From positions 248,001-312,000 of the forward strand of contig NZ_WVHL01000003.1 in NCBI RefSeq assembly GCF_009861525.1: a stretch of DNA of 64,000 nt, read 5' to 3'. This DNA is from Pseudomonas sp. LD120 (lineage in GTDB: Bacteria; Pseudomonadota; Gammaproteobacteria; Pseudomonadales; Pseudomonadaceae). The notes below the pieces were generated by a model. That model did no database searches, had not been told where the DNA came from, and worked only from the letters and a program-made list of their open reading frames with translations. Below are positions 47,283 through 59,259 of the stretch, one piece after another (the stretch's first letter is position 1; each line of letters opens with the position of its first letter). The position numbers and the translations under genes are program-made.

Positions 47283-47708
47283 GTGTTCACTTTAGATTCA
47301 CGGTTGCAACAAGATACGCTGCCCATAGGGGACTTTCCCCTCTGTCGGTTGTTGCTGTCCAACGATGCGAACTACCCTTGGTTCATCCTGGTGCCACGTC
47401 GCGAGGATATCAGCGAATTGTTTCAGTTGGATGTCACGGATCAGCTTCAGTTATGGCAGGAAACCACCGCGCTGGCTGAGCTGCTCAAGGATTCGTTTGA
47501 TGCCGATAAACTGAACGTGGCGACTTTGGGTAACGTAGTCAGTCAGTTGCACATGCATGTGATTGTGCGTAAGCGCGATGATGCTGCCTGGCCTGCGCCT
47601 GTCTGGGGCAAGCACCCGGCCAAGCCTTACAGTCCTGAGCAGGTTGCACAGATCCGCGATCGGTTGCGGGTGGTGTTGACCGATGATTTCCGGTTTCTGG
47701 AGGGATGA
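47283..47708 (+). CDS. HIT-domain hydrolase
   Basis: A 141-residue protein of the histidine-triad superfamily, with the catalytic stretch [13 protein letters not shown] near residue 91 and an N-terminal [27 protein letters not shown] segment. Members hydrolyse or transfer nucleotides from nucleotidyl substrates. The start at GTG 47283 is set by GGGAG eight bases upstream; about 50 earlier open codons lack family similarity. The stop overlaps slyX by four bases. Confidence 0.85.
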   Translation: MFTLDSRLQQDTLPIGDFPLCRLLLSNDANYPWFILVPRREDISELFQLDVTDQLQLWQETTALAELLKDSFDADKLNVATLGNVVSQLHMHVIVRKRDDAAWPAPVWGKHPAKPYSPEQVAQIRDRLRVVLTDDFRFLEG

Positions 47709-47917
47709 ACATGAGCCTGGAAGAGCGCGTCACTGATCTGGAAAGCCGTCTGGCGTTTCAGGATGACACGATTCAAGCCTTGAACGATGTGCTGGTGGCA
47801 CAGCAGAAGGTACTGGAGCGTTTGCAGTTGCAAATGATGGCGCTGCTCAAGCGTCAGGAGGAGATGGTTGGGCAGTTCGACTCTTTTGAGGAAGAGGCGC
47901 CCCCACCGCATTACTGA
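47705..47917 (+). CDS. slyX: SlyX family protein
   Basis: A 70-residue coiled-coil protein: [27 protein letters not shown] and [18 protein letters not shown] give continuous heptads, and the tail is acidic then Pro-rich (EEEAPPPHY), as usual for SlyX. Function is not established. It overlaps the HIT gene stop (ATGA). A second in-frame ATG at 47711 could be the true start. Confidence 0.92.
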   Translation: MNMSLEERVTDLESRLAFQDDTIQALNDVLVAQQKVLERLQLQMMALLKRQEEMVGQFDSFEEEAPPPHY

Positions 47918-47930
47918 TTCTTCAAAGCCA

Positions 47931-47958
47931 AAAAACCGCGCCTGGGCGCGGTTTTTTT
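47931..47958. terminator. Rho-independent terminator after slyX
   Basis: The stem AAAACCGCGC / GCGCGGTTTT is followed by a T run. The convergent cold-shock gene ends ten bases beyond, so it may serve both strands. Confidence 0.9.
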
Positions 47959-47968
47959 GGGGCATGTA

Positions 47969-48577
47969 TCAGCGGCGCGGTAGTGCGGCGATCACGTCTT
48001 CAGCTTGCAAGCCTTTGTCGCGATTCATTACCGAGAACTCTACACGTTGGCCTTCCACCAGAACGCGATGTCCTTCTCCACGGATGGCGCGAAAGTGCAC
48101 AAAAATATCATCGCCGGAGTCCCGAGAAATAAAGCCAAACCCTTTGGAGGTGTTGAACCACTTCACGGTGCCGGTATCACGGTTGCTCATGTCATAGGAA
48201 GGCGCCGAGGCAGAGGCCACCGGTGATGACTTGTAAAAGCTGATGGCCAGGTGCAGAACCACCGCGATCAGTGCAGTCAGCAGGCTGACCAATACTGCAG
48301 GTTGGCCTCCGATGACAGGCATGGGCGCCAGCAGGGTGAGGGTTTGCAGTACGACAACCAGTACCAGTAGGGCGCTGACCAGGTTTTGCAGGTGATGGCG
48401 AGGACCTTTGTTCCAGTGTGGAATCACCGGAGCCAGGATCAGGTTGAGCAGGCCGAACAGAGCCAGGTAAAGAGCATCGGGTTGTTGCAGGTAGGGCTCC
48501 GCGTCAGATCTAAGACTCGGAATCAAGGACAGCAGCAAAGCCGCGACGCCTGTCAGCAGGTGGACGATTTTCAACAT
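47969..48577 (-). CDS. Membrane protein with C-terminal cold-shock domain
   Basis: A 202-residue fusion. Residues 1-120 contain four hydrophobic segments ([71 protein letters not shown]). Residues about 132-202 are a complete cold-shock domain with both RNA-binding motifs, KGFGFI and DIFVHF. Placing a nucleic-acid-binding domain on a membrane anchor is uncommon. It might tether RNA at the inner membrane, which is inference. I recall a cold-shock gene at this place in P. aeruginosa. Confidence 0.87.
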   Translation of the reverse strand: MLKIVHLLTGVAALLLSLIPSLRSDAEPYLQQPDALYLALFGLLNLILAPVIPHWNKGPRHHLQNLVSALLVLVVVLQTLTLLAPMPVIGGQPAVLVSLLTALIAVVLHLAISFYKSSPVASASAPSYDMSNRDTGTVKWFNTSKGFGFISRDSGDDIFVHFRAIRGEGHRVLVEGQRVEFSVMNRDKGLQAEDVIAALPRR

Positions 48578-49040
48578 TTTGATTAACTCACGTTAAGAAG
48601 CAAGCACTAAGGAAGAGCTGATCACGCACGGTTCGCTTCTGAATAAATAGGTGAGGCGGCAGGTACGGACGCGGTGTCAGCCTATGCGCGCTGGCCGGAG
48701 AAATTGGCAACAGCGACACCGGGCCTATTTAACAGCAAAGCCCAAGCCTTCTCAAATCAGCAGGGGTGGGGTGAGGATGCGTGAAATTCCTGAATTGAAT
48801 GCGTGGGCTGAAAGGGGCGAGCAAAGGCTTGTTCTAGAGCAATTGCCGTGTTTTTCCAAGGAACGCCGGTTTTTCCCTGTTGTCGGATTAGGGCTGAGTT
48901 TGGCACTTCAGCGTCTTGACTGGGCCGCGGGACAATCCACCGCAGGCTGATTGGCCAGTCGCGGCGGCAGAGGGACGGCACTCTTGCTAGAGTGGTCCGG
49001 CAGATCATTGGGTGAATCCATCCCGTTAACGGAGAGAAAC
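48578..49040. other. Intergenic region before dps
   Basis: These 463 bases hold divergent promoters and one doubtful small frame listed separately. No other gene, RNA or repeat was recognised. Confidence 0.45.
48777..48950 (+). CDS. Doubtful small hypothetical frame (57 residues)
   Basis: It begins MREIPELNAWAERGEQRLV and ends LDWAAGQSTAG. GTGAGG lies directly before the ATG, giving a weak and very close ribosome site. The sequence is neither strongly charged nor membrane-like and no family is recognised. It may be chance coding ahead of dps. Confidence 0.25.
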   Translation: MREIPELNAWAERGEQRLVLEQLPCFSKERRFFPVVGLGLSLALQRLDWAAGQSTAG

Positions 49041-49514
49041 ATGGCAATTGATATCGGTATCAGCGAAGAAGATCGTAAATCCATCGTCGACGGACTGTCC
49101 CGCCTGCTTTCGGACACTTACGTGTTGTACCTGAAAACCCATAACTTCCATTGGAACGTCACCGGTCCGCAGTTTCGCACCCTGCATTTGATGTTCGAAG
49201 AGCAGTACAACGAACTGGCGCTGGCGGTCGATCTGATTGCCGAGCGTATTCGTGCGCTGGGGTTCCCGGCTCCGGGCGCCTACTCCATTTATGCCCGACT
49301 GTCCTCGATCAAGGAGGAGGAGGGCGTGCCGGCGGCGGAAGAAATGATCAAGCAACTGGTGGCCGGACAAGAGGCGGTAACCCGCACCGCCCGGGGCATC
49401 TTTCCGTTGCTGGACAAAGTCAGCGATGAACCGACGGCGGATCTGCTGACCCAACGTATGCAGGTGCATGAAAAAACCGCATGGATGCTGCGTTCTCTGC
49501 TGGAAAATCGTTAA
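49041..49514 (+). CDS. dps: Dps-family ferritin-like DNA-protection protein
   Basis: A 157-residue starvation protein forming a dodecamer that oxidises and stores iron and can coat DNA. The inter-subunit ferroxidase residues are visible: His in [11 protein letters not shown] (near 37), and Asp/Glu in [16 protein letters not shown] (near 64-70). ATG 49041 has GGAGAG six bases upstream. It is followed by a terminator. Confidence 0.93.
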   Translation: MAIDIGISEEDRKSIVDGLSRLLSDTYVLYLKTHNFHWNVTGPQFRTLHLMFEEQYNELALAVDLIAERIRALGFPAPGAYSIYARLSSIKEEEGVPAAEEMIKQLVAGQEAVTRTARGIFPLLDKVSDEPTADLLTQRMQVHEKTAWMLRSLLENR

Positions 49515-49523
49515 GGCTGTAAT

Positions 49524-49558
49524 CGCGAATGGCGCCCTGTGCGTCATTCGCGCCTTTT
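49524..49558 (+). terminator. Rho-independent terminator after dps
   Basis: The stem CGCGAATG / CATTCGCG is followed by CCTTTT. The T run is short, so efficiency may be moderate. Confidence 0.7.
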
Positions 49559-49701
49559 CGCAGCGTCCGCTATCTATATGGTCATACGGCTGCACAGGGC
49601 CGATTTAATGGATATAATCCCGCTCTTTGCTACGTAGCCCGAGCTTTGGCGTGGGCTCTGGCACTAGTTCGAGCAGCAATCTGGATCGCCGAGACGCCCC
49701 C

Positions 49702-49923
49702 ATGCCCATGTACGACTACCAATGTGCTTCCTGTGGTCATCAGTTGGAAGCCATTCAAAAGATCAGCGCCGCGCCGCTGGTCGACTGCCCTGCCTGCCAG
49801 GCGCCTGAACTGAAGAAGATGCTGTCCATGCCGGGCTTTCGCCTCAGCGGCACCGGCTGGTATGAAACCGATTTCAAAACCGGCTCCAAGAAGAACCTGG
49901 CCGGTGGCGACAAAGCTGACTAA
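49702..49923 (+). CDS. FmdB-family zinc-ribbon protein
   Basis: A 73-residue protein, MPMYDYQCASCGHQLE at the start, with two CxxC pairs (CASC and CPAC) forming a zinc ribbon. The C-terminal GFRLSGTGWYETDFKTGSKK is shared by family members. The function is unknown; a regulatory or translation role has been suggested for relatives. It precedes aspS and likely shares its transcript. ATG 49708 is an alternative start. Confidence 0.88.
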   Translation: MPMYDYQCASCGHQLEAIQKISAAPLVDCPACQAPELKKMLSMPGFRLSGTGWYETDFKTGSKKNLAGGDKAD

Positions 49924-50018
49924 GTTGAACGACACGCGCGAGCTCTTGCACCATGCGGCCCCCCAAGCTGCGCAAGGCCTCCATCGAATTTCGAATTACG
50001 AGAAGTGAAACCACTACC

Positions 50019-51794
50019 ATGATGCGCAGCCATTATTGCGGCCAACTGAACGAAAGCCTGGAAGGTCAGGAAGTCACCCTTTGCGGATGGGTCCACCGTC
50101 GCCGTGACCACGGCGGGGTGATTTTTCTCGATATCCGTGATCGTGAAGGTCTGGCCCAAGTGGTGTTCGATCCGGACCGCGCTGAAACCTTCGCCGCCGC
50201 CGACCGCGTGCGCAGCGAATACGTGGTCAAGATCACCGGTAAGGTGCGTTTGCGTCCAGCCGGTGCCGGCAACGTCAACATGGCTTCGGGCATGATCGAA
50301 GTGCTGGGCTACGAGCTGGAAGTGCTGAACGAAGCGGAAACCCCGCCGTTCCCGCTCAACGAATACTCCGACGTGGGTGAAGAAACTCGTCTGCGCTATC
50401 GCTTCATCGACCTGCGCCGCCCGGAAATGGCTGAGAAGCTGCGCCTGCGGTCGCGCATGACCACCAGTATTCGTCGCTACTTGGACGAGAACGGGTTCCT
50501 TGACGTAGAAACCCCTATCCTGACCCGCGCCACACCGGAAGGTGCCCGCGACTATCTGGTGCCGAGCCGTACCCACGCCGGCAGCTTCTTCGCTCTGCCG
50601 CAATCGCCACAGCTGTTCAAGCAACTGCTGATGGTGGCTGGCTTTGACCGCTACTACCAGATTGCCAAATGTTTCCGCGACGAAGACCTGCGTGCCGACC
50701 GTCAGCCTGAGTTCACTCAGATCGACATCGAAACCAGCTTCCTCGACGAAAAAGACATCATGGGCCTGACCGAAGGCATGATCCGCAACCTGTTCAAGGA
50801 AGTGCTGGGTCTGGAGTTCGGCGAATTCCCGCACATGACCTTTGAAGAAGCCATGCGCCGCTACGGTTCCGACAAGCCAGACCTGCGCAACCCGCTGGAA
50901 CTGGTGGACGTTGCCGACCAGCTCAAGGAAGTGGAATTCAAGGTCTTCAGCGGCCCGGCCAACGATCCGAAATGCCGTATTGCCGCCTTGCGCGTTCCTG
51001 GCGGCGCCAGCATGCCGCGCAAGCAGATCGACGATTACACCAAGTTCGTCGGTATCTACGGTGCCAAGGGCCTGGCGTACATCAAGGTCAACGAGCGTGC
51101 CAAGGGTGTTGAAGGTCTGCAATCGCCGATCGTGAAGAACATTCCGGAAGCCAACCTGAACGTGATCCTCGATCGCGTGGGTGCGGTCGACGGCGACATC
51201 GTGTTCTTCGGGGCCGACAAGGCCAAGATCGTCAGCGAAGCCCTTGGCGCGCTGCGTATCAAGCTCGGTCACGACCTGAACCTGCTGACCTGCGAGTGGG
51301 CACCGATGTGGGTGGTCGACTTCCCGATGTTCGAAGAGAACGATGACGGTAGCTTCACCGCCTTGCACCACCCGTTCACCGCGCCGAAATGCTCGCCTGA
51401 AGAGCTGGAGGCCAACCCGGCAACCGCTCTGTCGCGCGCCTACGACATGGTGTTGAACGGTACTGAGCTGGGTGGTGGTTCGATCCGTATTCACCGCAAG
51501 GAAATGCAGCAAGCAGTATTCCGCCTGCTGGGGATCAGCGAAGCCGAACAGGACGAGAAATTCGGCTTCCTGCTCGACGCCCTCAAGTACGGCGCGCCGC
51601 CACACGGTGGTCTGGCCTTTGGTCTGGACCGTCTGGTGATGCTGATGACCGGCGCCCAGTCGATCCGCGAAGTGATCGCCTTCCCGAAAACCCAGAGCGC
51701 GGCCTGCGTCATGACTCAGGCACCGGGTCTGGTGGATGCTAAGTCTCTGCGTGAGCTGCACATCCGCCTGCGCGAACAGCCTAAGGCTGAATAA
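50019..51794 (+). CDS. aspS: Aspartyl-tRNA synthetase
   Basis: A 591-residue class II synthetase. The N-terminal OB-fold anticodon domain ([23 protein letters not shown]) precedes motif 2 ([25 protein letters not shown]) and motif 3 ([17 protein letters not shown]), with the bacterial GAD insertion between. In Pseudomonas AspRS is known to be non-discriminating and to charge tRNA-Asn too, working with GatCAB; that is knowledge of the genus, not visible here. ATG 50019 and 50022 are both possible starts. Confidence 0.97.
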   Translation: MMRSHYCGQLNESLEGQEVTLCGWVHRRRDHGGVIFLDIRDREGLAQVVFDPDRAETFAAADRVRSEYVVKITGKVRLRPAGAGNVNMASGMIEVLGYELEVLNEAETPPFPLNEYSDVGEETRLRYRFIDLRRPEMAEKLRLRSRMTTSIRRYLDENGFLDVETPILTRATPEGARDYLVPSRTHAGSFFALPQSPQLFKQLLMVAGFDRYYQIAKCFRDEDLRADRQPEFTQIDIETSFLDEKDIMGLTEGMIRNLFKEVLGLEFGEFPHMTFEEAMRRYGSDKPDLRNPLELVDVADQLKEVEFKVFSGPANDPKCRIAALRVPGGASMPRKQIDDYTKFVGIYGAKGLAYIKVNERAKGVEGLQSPIVKNIPEANLNVILDRVGAVDGDIVFFGADKAKIVSEALGALRIKLGHDLNLLTCEWAPMWVVDFPMFEENDDGSFTALHHPFTAPKCSPEELEANPATALSRAYDMVLNGTELGGGSIRIHRKEMQQAVFRLLGISEAEQDEKFGFLLDALKYGAPPHGGLAFGLDRLVMLMTGAQSIREVIAFPKTQSAACVMTQAPGLVDAKSLRELHIRLREQPKAE

Positions 51795-51808
51795 GCCGGC
51801 CCGAGAAG

Positions 51809-51831
51809 GCGCACCTTAGGGTGCGCTTTTT
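51809..51831 (+). terminator. Rho-independent terminator after aspS
   Basis: The stem GCGCACC / GGTGCGC with a TTAG loop is followed by TTTTTCT. Confidence 0.92.
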
Positions 51832-51908
51832 CTATGGGGTCGAGTTTTGTTGGTCGCGCGTCTCAAGGGGCGCGCGGGCAATGTTTCAAAGAAAATTTGG
51901 AGCAAGTT

Positions 51909-52655
<747 letters not shown>

Positions 52656-52673
52656 CTGAACGACACTGACCTT

Positions 52674-52736
52674 GAAGCCGGATGGGCAACGCCGTGATGA
52701 TTGTGCGGTAGGGCGCTTCCGGCTTCTGCCTTTTTG
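52674..52736 (+). terminator. Probable terminator between yebC and ruvC
   Basis: GAAGCCGGA pairs with TCCGGCTTC across a 35-base loop that could fold further. TGCCTTTTT follows. The long loop makes it weaker than the others. Confidence 0.6.
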
Positions 52737-52785
52737 CTATTCCGGTCATGGCCGGCGGATCTCTTCATTCTAAGCAGCAGGCGTT

Positions 52786-53310
52786 ATGACACTTATTCTT
52801 GGTATCGACCCCGGTTCGCGCATCACCGGTTATGGCGTGGTTCGTGATACCGGGCGTGGCTGTGTGTATGTCGCCTCTGGTTGTATTCGTACCGGCACCG
52901 GCGAACTGCCGCAACGGCTGCAGATTGTCTATCGCGGTGTTCGTGAAGTGATTCAGACCTACGGGCCGGTGACTATGGGCATCGAGAAGGTGTTCATGGC
53001 GCGTAATGCCGATTCGGCGTTGAAGCTTGGGCAAGCTCGGGGCGCGGCGATTGTCGCGTGTGTCGAGGAGGGGCTGGAGGTCGCTGAATACACGGCTACC
53101 CAGGTCAAGCAGGCCGTAGCGGGGACCGGCGGCGCCAATAAAGAGCAGGTGCAGATGATGGTCATGCATTTGCTCAAGCTGACCACCAAGCCACAGATCG
53201 ATGCCTCGGATGCCCTGGCCATCGCCATCTGTCACGCGCATACCCGTTCCAGTCTACTGCCCCATGGGCTGGGAACAGCACGCAGTCGTGGCGGCCGCCT
53301 GCGTCTCTGA
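52786..53310 (+). CDS. ruvC: Holliday-junction endonuclease RuvC
   Basis: A 174-residue resolvase cutting Holliday junctions in complex with RuvAB. The first catalytic Asp is in [13 protein letters not shown] (residue 7). The Glu lies in [10 protein letters not shown] near 67, and the C-terminal acidic pair is in [14 protein letters not shown] near 140. Length is normal. ruvA follows after 113 bases. Confidence 0.96.
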   Translation: MTLILGIDPGSRITGYGVVRDTGRGCVYVASGCIRTGTGELPQRLQIVYRGVREVIQTYGPVTMGIEKVFMARNADSALKLGQARGAAIVACVEEGLEVAEYTATQVKQAVAGTGGANKEQVQMMVMHLLKLTTKPQIDASDALAIAICHAHTRSSLLPHGLGTARSRGGRLRL

Positions 53311-53423
53311 TAGCATCAGCGCAGCCATTTTAGCTGTGGAGCGTTGCGGGCCTGTCTTGCCCTGCGCACGCTTGCTCAGTGAGTCGCCAGTCCTGTGCTG
53401 GCCATCGCCTAAGGATCTGAAAC

Positions 53424-54032
53424 GTGATTGGACGCTTGCGCGGCACTCTGGCTGAAAAACAGCCGCCGCACTTGATTCTTGATGTCAACGGGCTGGGGTA
53501 CGAAGTCGAAGTGCCCATGACCACCCTGTATCGCCTGCCGTCGGTCGGCGAACCCCTGACCTTGCATACCCATTTGGTTGTTCGCGAGGACGCGCAGTTA
53601 CTCTACGGCTTCGCCAGTAAGCGCGAGCGAGACTTTTTCCGTGAACTGATCCGTCTTAACGGCGTGGGGCCCAAGCTGGCCTTGGCCTTGATGTCCAGCC
53701 TGGAGGTGGATGAACTGGTGCGTTGCGTGCAAGCCCAGGACACCTCGGCGTTGACCAAGGTGCCGGGGGTCGGCAAGAAGACCGCCGAGCGCCTGTTGGT
53801 GGAACTCAAGGACCGCTTCAAAGCCTGGGAGGCCGTGCCGAGCATGTTCACTCTGGTGCCGAATCAGCCTGATGCGCCGGCCCCGGTGGCCAGTGCCGAG
53901 TCGGATGCGGTCAGTGCGCTGATTTCCCTGGGCTACAAGCCTCAGGAAGCCAGCAAGGCGGTCTCCGCGATCAAAGACAAAGGCTTGAGCAGTGAAGACA
54001 TGATCCGCCGAGCCCTGAAGGGAATGATTTAA
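53424..54032 (+). CDS. ruvA: Holliday-junction DNA helicase subunit RuvA
   Basis: A 202-residue tetramer-forming DNA-binding subunit. It shows the N-terminal OB fold ([31 protein letters not shown]), two helix-hairpin-helix motifs ([32 protein letters not shown]) and the C-terminal RuvB-contact domain ([19 protein letters not shown]). Its stop directly abuts the ruvB start. Confidence 0.97.
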   Translation: MIGRLRGTLAEKQPPHLILDVNGLGYEVEVPMTTLYRLPSVGEPLTLHTHLVVREDAQLLYGFASKRERDFFRELIRLNGVGPKLALALMSSLEVDELVRCVQAQDTSALTKVPGVGKKTAERLLVELKDRFKAWEAVPSMFTLVPNQPDAPAPVASAESDAVSALISLGYKPQEASKAVSAIKDKGLSSEDMIRRALKGMI

Positions 54033-55091
54033 GTGATTGAAGCTGATCGTCTGATCGCCGCCACGGGGCCCCGTGAGCGCGAGGAAATCCAGGATCGGGC
54101 GATTCGTCCGGTCAGTCTGGCCGACTATATTGGCCAGCCCAGTGTGCGAGAGCAGATGGAGCTGTTCATTCAGGCCGCTCGAGGGCGCAACGAGTCCCTG
54201 GATCACACGCTGATCTTCGGTCCTCCGGGATTGGGCAAGACCACCTTGGCCAATATCATCGCCGAGGAAATGGGCGTGTCGATCAAGAGTACATCCGGCC
54301 CGGTGCTGGAGCGTCCCGGTGATCTGGCGGCCTTGCTGACCAATCTTGATCCCCATGACGTGCTGTTCATTGACGAGATTCATCGGCTGTCGCCGATCGT
54401 CGAGGAAGTGCTGTACCCGGCCATGGAGGATTTTCAGCTCGACATCATGATTGGCGAAGGCCCTGCGGCGCGCTCGATCAAGCTGGACCTGCCGCCGTTC
54501 ACACTGGTGGGGGCAACCACGCGCGCGGGGATGTTGACCAACCCGTTGCGCGATCGTTTCGGTATCGTGCAGCGCCTGGAGTTCTACAACACCGTGGACC
54601 TGGCGACCATCGTCAGTCGTTCCGCCAGCATTCTTGGTTTGCCACTGGACCCGGAAGGCGCCTTCGAGGTGGCCCGGCGTGCCCGGGGTACTCCGCGGAT
54701 CGCCAACCGCCTGTTGCGCCGGGTGCGGGATTTTGCCGAAGTGCGAGCCAAGGGCCACATCACCAAACCGATTGCCGACCTGGCCTTGAACCTGCTGGAT
54801 ATCGATGAGCGTGGTTTCGACCATCAGGATCGGCGCCTGCTGTTGACCATGATCGAGAAGTTCGACGGTGGCCCGGTGGGGGTCGACAGTCTGGCTGCGG
54901 CCATCAGCGAGGAACGGCATACCATCGAGGATGTGCTGGAGCCCTATCTGATCCAGCAGGGCTACATCATGCGCACCCCGCGGGGCCGTGTGGTCACTCG
55001 ACATGCTTATCTGCACTTTGGTCTTAACATTCCGTCACGAATGGGGGACATGCCTGTGGTAGACGAATTCCTCGACGCCGTGGACGATTAA
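54033..55091 (+). CDS. ruvB: Holliday-junction branch-migration ATPase RuvB
   Basis: A 352-residue AAA+ motor. Walker A is GPPGLGKT near 65, Walker [25 protein letters not shown], sensor [18 protein letters not shown], and the winged-helix C-terminus carries [20 protein letters not shown]. It starts at GTG 54033, the base after the ruvA stop, so translation is coupled. Confidence 0.97.
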   Translation: MIEADRLIAATGPREREEIQDRAIRPVSLADYIGQPSVREQMELFIQAARGRNESLDHTLIFGPPGLGKTTLANIIAEEMGVSIKSTSGPVLERPGDLAALLTNLDPHDVLFIDEIHRLSPIVEEVLYPAMEDFQLDIMIGEGPAARSIKLDLPPFTLVGATTRAGMLTNPLRDRFGIVQRLEFYNTVDLATIVSRSASILGLPLDPEGAFEVARRARGTPRIANRLLRRVRDFAEVRAKGHITKPIADLALNLLDIDERGFDHQDRRLLLTMIEKFDGGPVGVDSLAAAISEERHTIEDVLEPYLIQQGYIMRTPRGRVVTRHAYLHFGLNIPSRMGDMPVVDEFLDAVDD

Positions 55092-55228
55092 TAACCTGCC
55101 CTTTTCGATTTATTTGGTTTTTTTGCGGTCCTAGGGGCTGGCGTCGTTAAAACGGCAGGAAAAGTCGCTCAAGAATGAAAAAACAGTTGCCTGGCCGGAT
55201 TGGCAACCTGAGGAGTAAGCACTAGAGT

Positions 55229-55696
55229 ATGCGCGCGCAAAACGGGCTTGAGTCGTTCGCACATCGTTGTCGCGTTTATTACGAGGACACCGATGCCGGC
55301 GGCATCGTGTATTACGTTAATTACCTTAAGTTTATGGAGCGGGCTCGAACCGAGCGGCTACGACACCTGGGCTTTGCTCAGTCGCAGCTGGCAGGGGAGA
55401 ACCTGTTATTTGTCGTGCATTCCAGCGAAGCGCGTTATCACGCGCCGGCGCGACTGGACGACGAGCTTCTGGTCAGTGCCCATGTCACCGAATTGAACCG
55501 GGTCAGCCTGCGTTTCACTCAGCAGGTCAGGCGAGTCGCGGATAATGCACTGCTCTGTGAGGGGCAGTTTTTGGTGGCCTGTGTGCGCGCCGACACTTTC
55601 AAACCCCGCGCCATTCCAGACGCTCTGCGTACGGCCTTTGCCGACGAGAGCTGCGCGGGTACACATTCAGAGCAGGAGATAAAGCGTGGAAGCTAA
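55229..55696 (+). CDS. ybgC: Tol-Pal-associated acyl-CoA thioesterase YbgC
   Basis: A 155-residue hotdog-fold thioesterase with the 4HBT active-site stretch [26 protein letters not shown] near residues 18-42. It acts on acyl-CoA or acyl-carrier thioesters at the membrane and is usually first in the tol-pal cluster. AGGAG lies 13 bases before ATG 55229, rather far. Its end overlaps tolQ by eleven bases. Confidence 0.94.
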   Translation: MRAQNGLESFAHRCRVYYEDTDAGGIVYYVNYLKFMERARTERLRHLGFAQSQLAGENLLFVVHSSEARYHAPARLDDELLVSAHVTELNRVSLRFTQQVRRVADNALLCEGQFLVACVRADTFKPRAIPDALRTAFADESCAGTHSEQEIKRGS

Positions 55697-56381
55697 CGTC
55701 GTCGACCATTCCTCCATGTGGAGCCTGGTCAGCAATGCCAGCGTTGTAGTGCAGTTGGTAATGCTGACCCTGGTTGCCGCATCGGTGACTTCATGGATCA
55801 TGATCTTTCAGCGCAGCAATTTGCTGCGTGCCGGTCGACGTGCCCTGGAGAGCTTCGAAGAGCGCTTCTGGTCCGGCATCGACCTGTCCAAGCTGTACCG
55901 TCAGGCGGGCAGTAACCCTGATCCGGATTCCGGCGTCGAGCAGATTTTTCGTGCCGGTTTCAAGGAGTTCTCCCGTCTGCGCCAGCAACCGGGCGTCGAC
56001 CCTGAAGCGGTCATGGAAGGCGTGGCCCGCGCCATGCGTGTAGCAATTTCCCGCGAGGAAGAGAAGCTTGAGCAGAGCCTGCCGTTCCTGGCCACTGTCG
56101 GTTCGGTCAGCCCGTACATCGGTCTGTTCGGTACCGTCTGGGGGATCATGAACTCCTTCCGCGGCCTGGCTCAGGCACAGCAAGCGACCCTGGCCACTGT
56201 GGCCCCGGGTATCGCCGAAGCCTTGATCGCTACCGCCATCGGCCTGTTCGCGGCCATCCCGGCGGTGATCGCCTACAACCGTTTCGCTGCTCGTGGCGAG
56301 ACGCTGATCAGCCGCTACTACACCTTCGCCGACGAGTTCCAGGCGATCCTGCACCGTAAAGTGCACACCAGCGAAGAGTGA
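55686..56381 (+). CDS. tolQ: Tol-Pal inner-membrane proton-channel subunit TolQ
   Basis: A 231-residue protein with three membrane helices (near 15-38, 135-158 and 170-192). The MotA/ExbB-type signature is [24 protein letters not shown] followed by [25 protein letters not shown]. With TolR it uses the proton gradient to energise TolA. It starts at GTG 55686, with AGGAG ahead inside ybgC. Confidence 0.97.
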   Translation: MEANVVDHSSMWSLVSNASVVVQLVMLTLVAASVTSWIMIFQRSNLLRAGRRALESFEERFWSGIDLSKLYRQAGSNPDPDSGVEQIFRAGFKEFSRLRQQPGVDPEAVMEGVARAMRVAISREEEKLEQSLPFLATVGSVSPYIGLFGTVWGIMNSFRGLAQAQQATLATVAPGIAEALIATAIGLFAAIPAVIAYNRFAARGETLISRYYTFADEFQAILHRKVHTSEE

Positions 56382-56394
56382 GCAGGTAAACCCC

Positions 56395-56847
56395 ATGGCC
56401 CGAGTTCGCCACAAACGCAAGCCGGTTGCCGAGATGAACGTAGTGCCCTACATCGACGTGATGTTGGTACTGCTGGTTATCTTCATGGTGACCGCGCCGA
56501 TGCTCAACCAGGGCGTGAAAGTTGATCTGCCCAAGGTTTCCAGCGAAGCCTTGCCCCAGGACAACAACACCCAGGTACTGACCATTTCGATCAAGGCTGA
56601 CAAGACCTACTACTGGAACCTTGGCAGTGAAGTCGACACCGAAAAACAACAGGACAAGGCGATGACCTTGCCGCAGATGACCGATGCGGTGACCAAGATC
56701 ATCCGTGCCGGCAACGAAGGCGGCAAGCACACCCAGGTGTTCATTCGCGGTGACAAGTCCGTCGACTATGGTGCCGTGATGGGTGCCATGGGCGGCCTGC
56801 AGAAAGCCGGAGTCGGTAACGTTGGCTTGATCACCGAGGCGCCCTGA
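56395..56847 (+). CDS. tolR: TolR, proton-motive-force subunit
   Basis: A 150-residue protein with one membrane helix (about 18-38). The channel Asp lies in PYIDVMLVLLVIFMVTAPM. The periplasmic domain has HTQVFIRGDKSVDYGAVMGAMGGLQKAGVGNVGLITE, as in ExbD/TolR. It pairs with TolQ. Its stop shares one base with the tolA start. Confidence 0.97.
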   Translation: MARVRHKRKPVAEMNVVPYIDVMLVLLVIFMVTAPMLNQGVKVDLPKVSSEALPQDNNTQVLTISIKADKTYYWNLGSEVDTEKQQDKAMTLPQMTDAVTKIIRAGNEGGKHTQVFIRGDKSVDYGAVMGAMGGLQKAGVGNVGLITEAP

Positions 56848-57908
56848 TGCACCAACAGCGAGAGCCCTCTGCCTCGGAAAGCTATTTCTGGCCTAGTGTT
56901 TGGGCAATCGCCCTGCACGTGCTGGTGTTTGGCATGTTGTTCGTCAGCTTTGCCATGACCCCGGAGCTGCCGCCGGCCAAGCCGATCGTTCAGGCGACCC
57001 TGTACCAACTGAAATCCAAGAGCCCAGCGACGACCCAGACCAATCACAAGATTGCGGGTGAGGCGAAGAAATCCGCCGCGCGCCAGACTGAAGCCGAGCA
57101 GTTGGAGCAGAAGAAGGTCGAGCAGGAAGAGATCAAGGCTGCGGAACAAAAGAAAGAAGAGGCGGCTCAAAAAGCCGAGGAAGCGAAGAAGGCCGATCAG
57201 GCCAGGAAGGCTGACGAAGCGAAGAAGGCCGATGAGGCCAAGAAAACCGCCGAAGCGAAGAAGGCTGAAGAGAAAAAGTTGGCTGATGTAGCCAAGAGGA
57301 AAGCTGAAGAAGAAGCCAAGAAAGCTGTTGAAGAAGAGGCCAAGAAAAAGGCCGCTGAAGAAGCGAAGAAGAAAATCGTCGAAGACGCGAAGAAGAAAGC
57401 TGCCGAAGACGCCAAGAAAAAAGCTGAAGCTGATGAGGCGAAGAAAAAGATCGCCGAAGCGGCCAAGAAAAAAGCCGCCGCCGATGCCGCGAAGAAAAAG
57501 GCCCAGGAAGCAGCACGCAAGTCTGCCGAAGAGAAAAAGGCTCAGGCCTTGGCGGACTTGCTTTCCGATACGCCGCAGCGAGAGGCGACAAAGTCGGACG
57601 AGGTGGGCGACAACGTCTCGGGTAGTTTCGATGACCTGATTCGTATTCGTGCGGCAGAAGGCTGGGCCCGTCCTCCTTCGGCGCGCAAGGGCATGACGGT
57701 GGAGCTACGTATCGGCATGTTGCCTGATGGCACGGTGACCACGGTCAACGTGATCAAGTCCAGTGGTGACGGCCCGTTCGACGCTTCGGCGGTGGCGGCA
57801 GTCAAGAACATTGGACGTTTGACAGAAATGCAGGGGCTGAGTCCGAAGGATTTCGCTCCCTATCGTTCATTCAAGATGACATTCACACCTGAGGATCTAG
57901 CCTTGTGA
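56847..57908 (+). CDS. tolA: TolA, trans-periplasmic energy-transducing protein
   Basis: A 353-residue protein. One membrane helix (about 14-35) is followed by a very long Ala/Lys/Glu coiled coil (about 70-235), built from repeats such as AKKADEAKK, that spans the periplasm. The globular C-terminal domain ([26 protein letters not shown], then [21 protein letters not shown]) contacts Pal and TolB and is a common entry point for colicins and phages. It overlaps tolB by four bases. Confidence 0.96.
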   Translation: MHQQREPSASESYFWPSVWAIALHVLVFGMLFVSFAMTPELPPAKPIVQATLYQLKSKSPATTQTNHKIAGEAKKSAARQTEAEQLEQKKVEQEEIKAAEQKKEEAAQKAEEAKKADQARKADEAKKADEAKKTAEAKKAEEKKLADVAKRKAEEEAKKAVEEEAKKKAAEEAKKKIVEDAKKKAAEDAKKKAEADEAKKKIAEAAKKKAAADAAKKKAQEAARKSAEEKKAQALADLLSDTPQREATKSDEVGDNVSGSFDDLIRIRAAEGWARPPSARKGMTVELRIGMLPDGTVTTVNVIKSSGDGPFDASAVAAVKNIGRLTEMQGLSPKDFAPYRSFKMTFTPEDLAL

Positions 57909-59206
57909 GAAACCTTCTTCGAGGAATGCTTGTCGTTATTTGCTGTATGGCAGGGATAGCGGCAGCGGATGAAAAAAACATTCTGGTCACCAGCGGCAGT
58001 GATCGGGCAACACCGATCGCGGTAGTGCCGTTCGGCTGGCAGGGCGGTAGCGTGCTGCCGGACGACATGGCGCAGATCATTGGTGACGACCTGCGCAATT
58101 CCGGTTACTACGCACCGATTCCGAAACAGAACATGATCAGCCTGCCCACTCAGGCCAGCGAAGTCATTTTCCGTGACTGGAAAGCCTTGGGCGCTCAATA
58201 CGTGATGGTCGGCAGCATTGTTCCCGCGGGCGGTCGCCTGCAGGTGCAGTACGCTTTGTTCAACGTCGCCACTGAGCAGCAAGTGCTGACGGGCAGCGTG
58301 TCGGGCAATGTCGATCAGTTACGGGATATGTCGCACTACATTTCCGATCAATCCTTTGAAAAGCTCACCGGCATCAAAGGTGCGTTTTCTACGCGTCTGC
58401 TGTACGTGACGGCTGAGCGTTTTTCGGTGAACAACACGCGTTACACTTTGCAGCGTTCGGACTATGACGGTGCTCGGGCGGTAACCCTGTTGCAGTCCCG
58501 TGAGCCGATCCTGTCGCCGCGTTTTGCTCCTGATGGCAAACGCATCGCCTATGTGTCGTTTGAACAGAAGCGTCCACGCATCTTTGTTCAGCACATCGAC
58601 ACTGGACGTCGTGAGCAGATCACCAACTTTGAAGGGCTGAACGGTGCGCCCGCCTGGTCGCCAGATGGCAGTCGCCTGGCGTTCGTGCTGTCCAAGGATG
58701 GCAACCCGGACATCTATGTGATGAACATGGCAACGCGCCAGTTGAGCCGTGTGACCAGTGGTCCAGGCATCAATACCGAGCCGTTCTGGGGTAAAGATGG
58801 TTCCACCATCTATTTCACTTCCGACCGTGGCGGCAAGCCTCAGATTTATAAAAGTAGTATCAACGGCGGTGGCGCTGAGCGTGTGACCTTTATCGGTAAC
58901 TACAACGCTAACCCGAAACTTTCAGCTGACGAAAAAACCCTGGTAATGATTCACCGCCAGGATGGTTTCACCAACTTCCGGGTGGCGGCTCAGGATTTGC
59001 AGCGCGGTAGCGTAAAAATCCTTACAGACACCAACCTTGATGAGTCAGCTACTGTTGCGCCCAACGGCACCATGGTAATCTACGCCACCCGCCAGCAGGG
59101 CCGGGGAGTCTTGATGCTCGTGTCCATCAATGGACGTGTAAGGCTCCCGCTTCCTACCGCTCAAGGCGAAGTCAGAGAACCGTCCTGGTCCCCTTACCTG
59201 AACTGA
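57905..59206 (+). CDS. tolB: TolB, periplasmic beta-propeller
   Basis: A 433-residue exported protein. A signal peptide ends near residue 21 ([17 protein letters not shown]). An N-terminal alpha-beta domain ([33 protein letters not shown]) is followed by a six-bladed propeller with repeated [41 protein letters not shown] and [14 protein letters not shown] units. It binds Pal and TolA. GTG start overlapping the tolA stop. Confidence 0.96.
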   Translation: MRNLLRGMLVVICCMAGIAAADEKNILVTSGSDRATPIAVVPFGWQGGSVLPDDMAQIIGDDLRNSGYYAPIPKQNMISLPTQASEVIFRDWKALGAQYVMVGSIVPAGGRLQVQYALFNVATEQQVLTGSVSGNVDQLRDMSHYISDQSFEKLTGIKGAFSTRLLYVTAERFSVNNTRYTLQRSDYDGARAVTLLQSREPILSPRFAPDGKRIAYVSFEQKRPRIFVQHIDTGRREQITNFEGLNGAPAWSPDGSRLAFVLSKDGNPDIYVMNMATRQLSRVTSGPGINTEPFWGKDGSTIYFTSDRGGKPQIYKSSINGGGAERVTFIGNYNANPKLSADEKTLVMIHRQDGFTNFRVAAQDLQRGSVKILTDTNLDESATVAPNGTMVIYATRQQGRGVLMLVSINGRVRLPLPTAQGEVREPSWSPYLN

Positions 59207-59259
59207 CGCGGCGCTACAATGTTTCACTTAACACACTGGGGTTCATTAGGAGTTTCACG

